22,100 nt of DNA from an uncultured Blautia sp. (GTDB lineage: Bacteria; Bacillota; Clostridia; Lachnospirales; Lachnospiraceae): NCBI GenBank assembly GCA_934408705.1, contig CAKRVL010000037.1, forward strand, positions 1 through 22,100. The letters run 5' to 3'. Shown here piece by piece: positions 21,422 through 22,100 of the stretch. The notes beneath the pieces were generated by a model. That model ran no database searches. It was given only the letters and a program-made list of their open reading frames with translations, and had not been told where the DNA came from. The position numbers were made by a program, and so were the translations under genes. Each line of letters opens with the position of its first letter. Positions within the stretch are counted from its first letter, which is position 1.

Positions 21422-21559
21422 ATGTGTAAAGTCCTTGGATTTATGTTGTTTTCTATCGGGATTGGAATGGTGATAGGACTTCTGATCTCTGAAACTATGG
21501 CATTGCTGATCGTAGCGGCCATGTGTCTGATGTGTGGATATCATTTGTTTTGTAAATAA
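21422..21559 (+). CDS. Small two-span membrane peptide, 45 aa
   Basis: The frame encodes 45 residues with two hydrophobic segments (VLGFMLFSIGIGMVIGLLI and MALLIVAAMCLMCGYHLFC). Short proteins with an LLFSIGIGM - LL - CLI-GYNLFC layout are common in Lachnospiraceae. The AAAAGG upstream is very close to the ATG, so the start or the ribosome site is uncertain. A strong terminator hairpin starts at the stop codon, which supports a real 3' end of the ytfJ transcript here. Confidence 0.5.
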   Translation: MCKVLGFMLFSIGIGMVIGLLISETMALLIVAAMCLMCGYHLFCK

Positions 21560-21610
21560 AATGAGCGTGAGAAGATTTTTGTGTTTGATCTTTTCATGCT
21601 CATTTTGTTG
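21558..21610 (+). terminator. Long terminator hairpin
   Basis: AAAATGAGC (21558-21566) pairs with GCTCATTTT (21598-21606), and the stem continues inward as GTGAGAAGAT/ATCTTTTCAT with G-T pairs, about 19 bp in all. GTTGTTT follows. It probably ends the ytfI-ytfJ operon. Confidence 0.7.
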
Positions 21611-21613
21611 TTT

Positions 21614-21680
21614 GAACGCAGATCGCGAAGCGACTGCGTTCATGAGCAAGTAGCAAAGCAGACCTGGAATGTCCGCTTTA
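21614..21680. repeat. Palindromic repeat element, copy 2 (short form)
   Basis: GAACGCAG (21614-21621), TCGC-GAA-GCGA and CTGCGTTC (21634-21641) form one hairpin with a single bulged A; then ATGAGCAAGTAG and an imperfect AAAGC/GCTTT hairpin follow. It matches copy 1 at 19289-19446 except for the absence of the 90-bp hairpin block and a few base changes. Confidence 0.75.
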
Positions 21681-21728
21681 TTTGTGCTTTTCAAAATACA
21701 ATTTCATATTCTGCAGATAAAATAGCTT

Positions 21729-21813
21729 TCACAGAGAAAAAAATATCCACAGAGAAAAAAATATCCACAGACAAAAAAATATCCACAGACAAAAAATATC
21801 CACAGACAAAAAA
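21729..21813. repeat. Tandem 18-bp repeat with DnaA-box-like 9-mers
   Basis: Four copies of ATATCCACA (starts 21743, 21761, 21779, 21796) lie in a tandem repeat of period 18, 18 and 17 bp, separated by A-rich stretches. The 9-mer differs at one position from the DnaA box TTATCCACA. The array lies directly downstream of the rpmB terminator. It may be a DnaA-binding cluster or just a simple expanding repeat. Confidence 0.75.
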
Positions 21814-21816
21814 ATA

Positions 21817-21838
21817 GCCCCCACAAAAATGTGAGGGC
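21817..21838 (-). terminator. Terminator of rpmB
   Basis: On the minus strand GCCCTCACA and TGTGGGGGC form a 9-bp stem with one wobble, followed by TATTTTTTT. Confidence 0.8.
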
Positions 21839-21847
21839 AGGTGTTTC

Positions 21848-22033
21848 TTAGGCTCTTTCAACGTTTCCGGATCTTAAGCAGGAAGTACATACGTACATTT
21901 TCTTAGCTCCGCCTTCAGTTTTAACTTTAACGGATTTCACGTTTGATTTCCACATCTTATTGGATCTTCTATGGGAATGACTCACATTATTTCCGAAATG
22001 AGCACCTTTTTCACAAATTGCGCATTTAGCCAT
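21848..22033 (-). CDS. rpmB: 50S ribosomal protein L28
   Basis: L28 is a 61-residue component of the large ribosomal subunit. It starts MAKCAICEKGAHFGNNVSHS and carries C4, C7, C49 and C52, the zinc-binding (C+) form. GGAGG precedes the ATG by 8 bp. It is a single-gene unit with its own promoter (22071-22099) and terminator. Confidence 0.97.
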   Translation of the reverse strand: MAKCAICEKGAHFGNNVSHSHRRSNKMWKSNVKSVKVKTEGGAKKMYVCTSCLRSGNVERA

Positions 22034-22070
22034 GATAGCACCTCCTTGACGCTTTTTTTCAACAGTTCAT

Positions 22071-22099
22071 ATTCTAACAGATGGAAAAACATTTTGCAA
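22071..22099 (-). promoter_or_regulatory. Sigma-A promoter of rpmB
   Basis: On the minus strand, -35 TTGCAA (22099-22094) and -10 TAGAAT (22076-22071) are separated by 17 bp, about 38 bp before the start codon. Confidence 0.75.
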
Positions 22100-22100
22100 G

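Noticed and set aside
21581..21817. Plus-strand ORF ending in a repeated TEKKIS/TDKKIS peptide
   Set aside because: The repeat peptide is just a translation of the 18-bp tandem array, and the frame starts inside a terminator and a palindromic repeat.

Overview
The window looks like the chromosome of a spore-forming Firmicute of the Lachnospiraceae type (Blautia/Dorea/Ruminococcus-like; genus not resolvable by eye). Reasons: low-to-mid GC, strong AGGAGG ribosome sites, sigma-A promoters with 17-bp spacers, a ytfI/ytfJ (gerW) sporulation pair, the ruvAB - zapA - U32 peptidase - FtsW/RodA - PBP order, and a four-cysteine L28 protein.

Host DNA frames the window. At the left are the tail of a YibE/F-like membrane protein (1-177) and ruvA-ruvB (427-2098) behind a recognisable promoter. 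At the right, from 13193 on, come zapA, a large U32 peptidase-family protein, an FtsW/RodA-family glycan polymerase overlapping its class B PBP partner, a Nudix hydrolase, a small conserved ORF, a DUF2953 protein, YtfJ, a small membrane peptide and rpmB on the minus strand. Two copies of a palindromic repeat (one carrying an extra hairpin block) and an array of DnaA-box-like 9-mers lie in the intergenic spaces.

Between them is an integrated element of about 10.9 kb, bounded by a perfect 28-bp direct repeat (2121-2148 and 13028-13055) just downstream of ruvB. It carries a divergent XRE repressor, an excisionase-like protein, a lambda-O-like initiator with five 16-bp iterons and an A-rich tract inside its own gene, a Twinkle-like primase-helicase, a Rha-family regulator, small hypothetical proteins and a tyrosine integrase at the far end. 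No capsid, terminase, portal, tail, relaxase or coupling protein is visible, so it looks like a phage-satellite-like or plasmid-like integrative element rather than a complete prophage or ICE.

The most unusual part is about 1 kb without genes (7089-8148) between a small ORF and rha. It is packed with more than 20 short word pairs. Each pair repeats a 5-10 nt word exactly 10 bp apart (left half) or mostly 11 bp apart (right half), and the word changes from unit to unit; in the left half most units end in a TATAG-like cap at about 38-bp intervals. I know of no described system of this form. The element also holds an unannotated-looking type I toxin-antitoxin locus (27-aa hydrophobic peptide with a convergent RNA), a candidate minus-strand small RNA, RHH-repressor operators, and a cysteine-rich phage-type ORF whose start codon appears to have become ATA.
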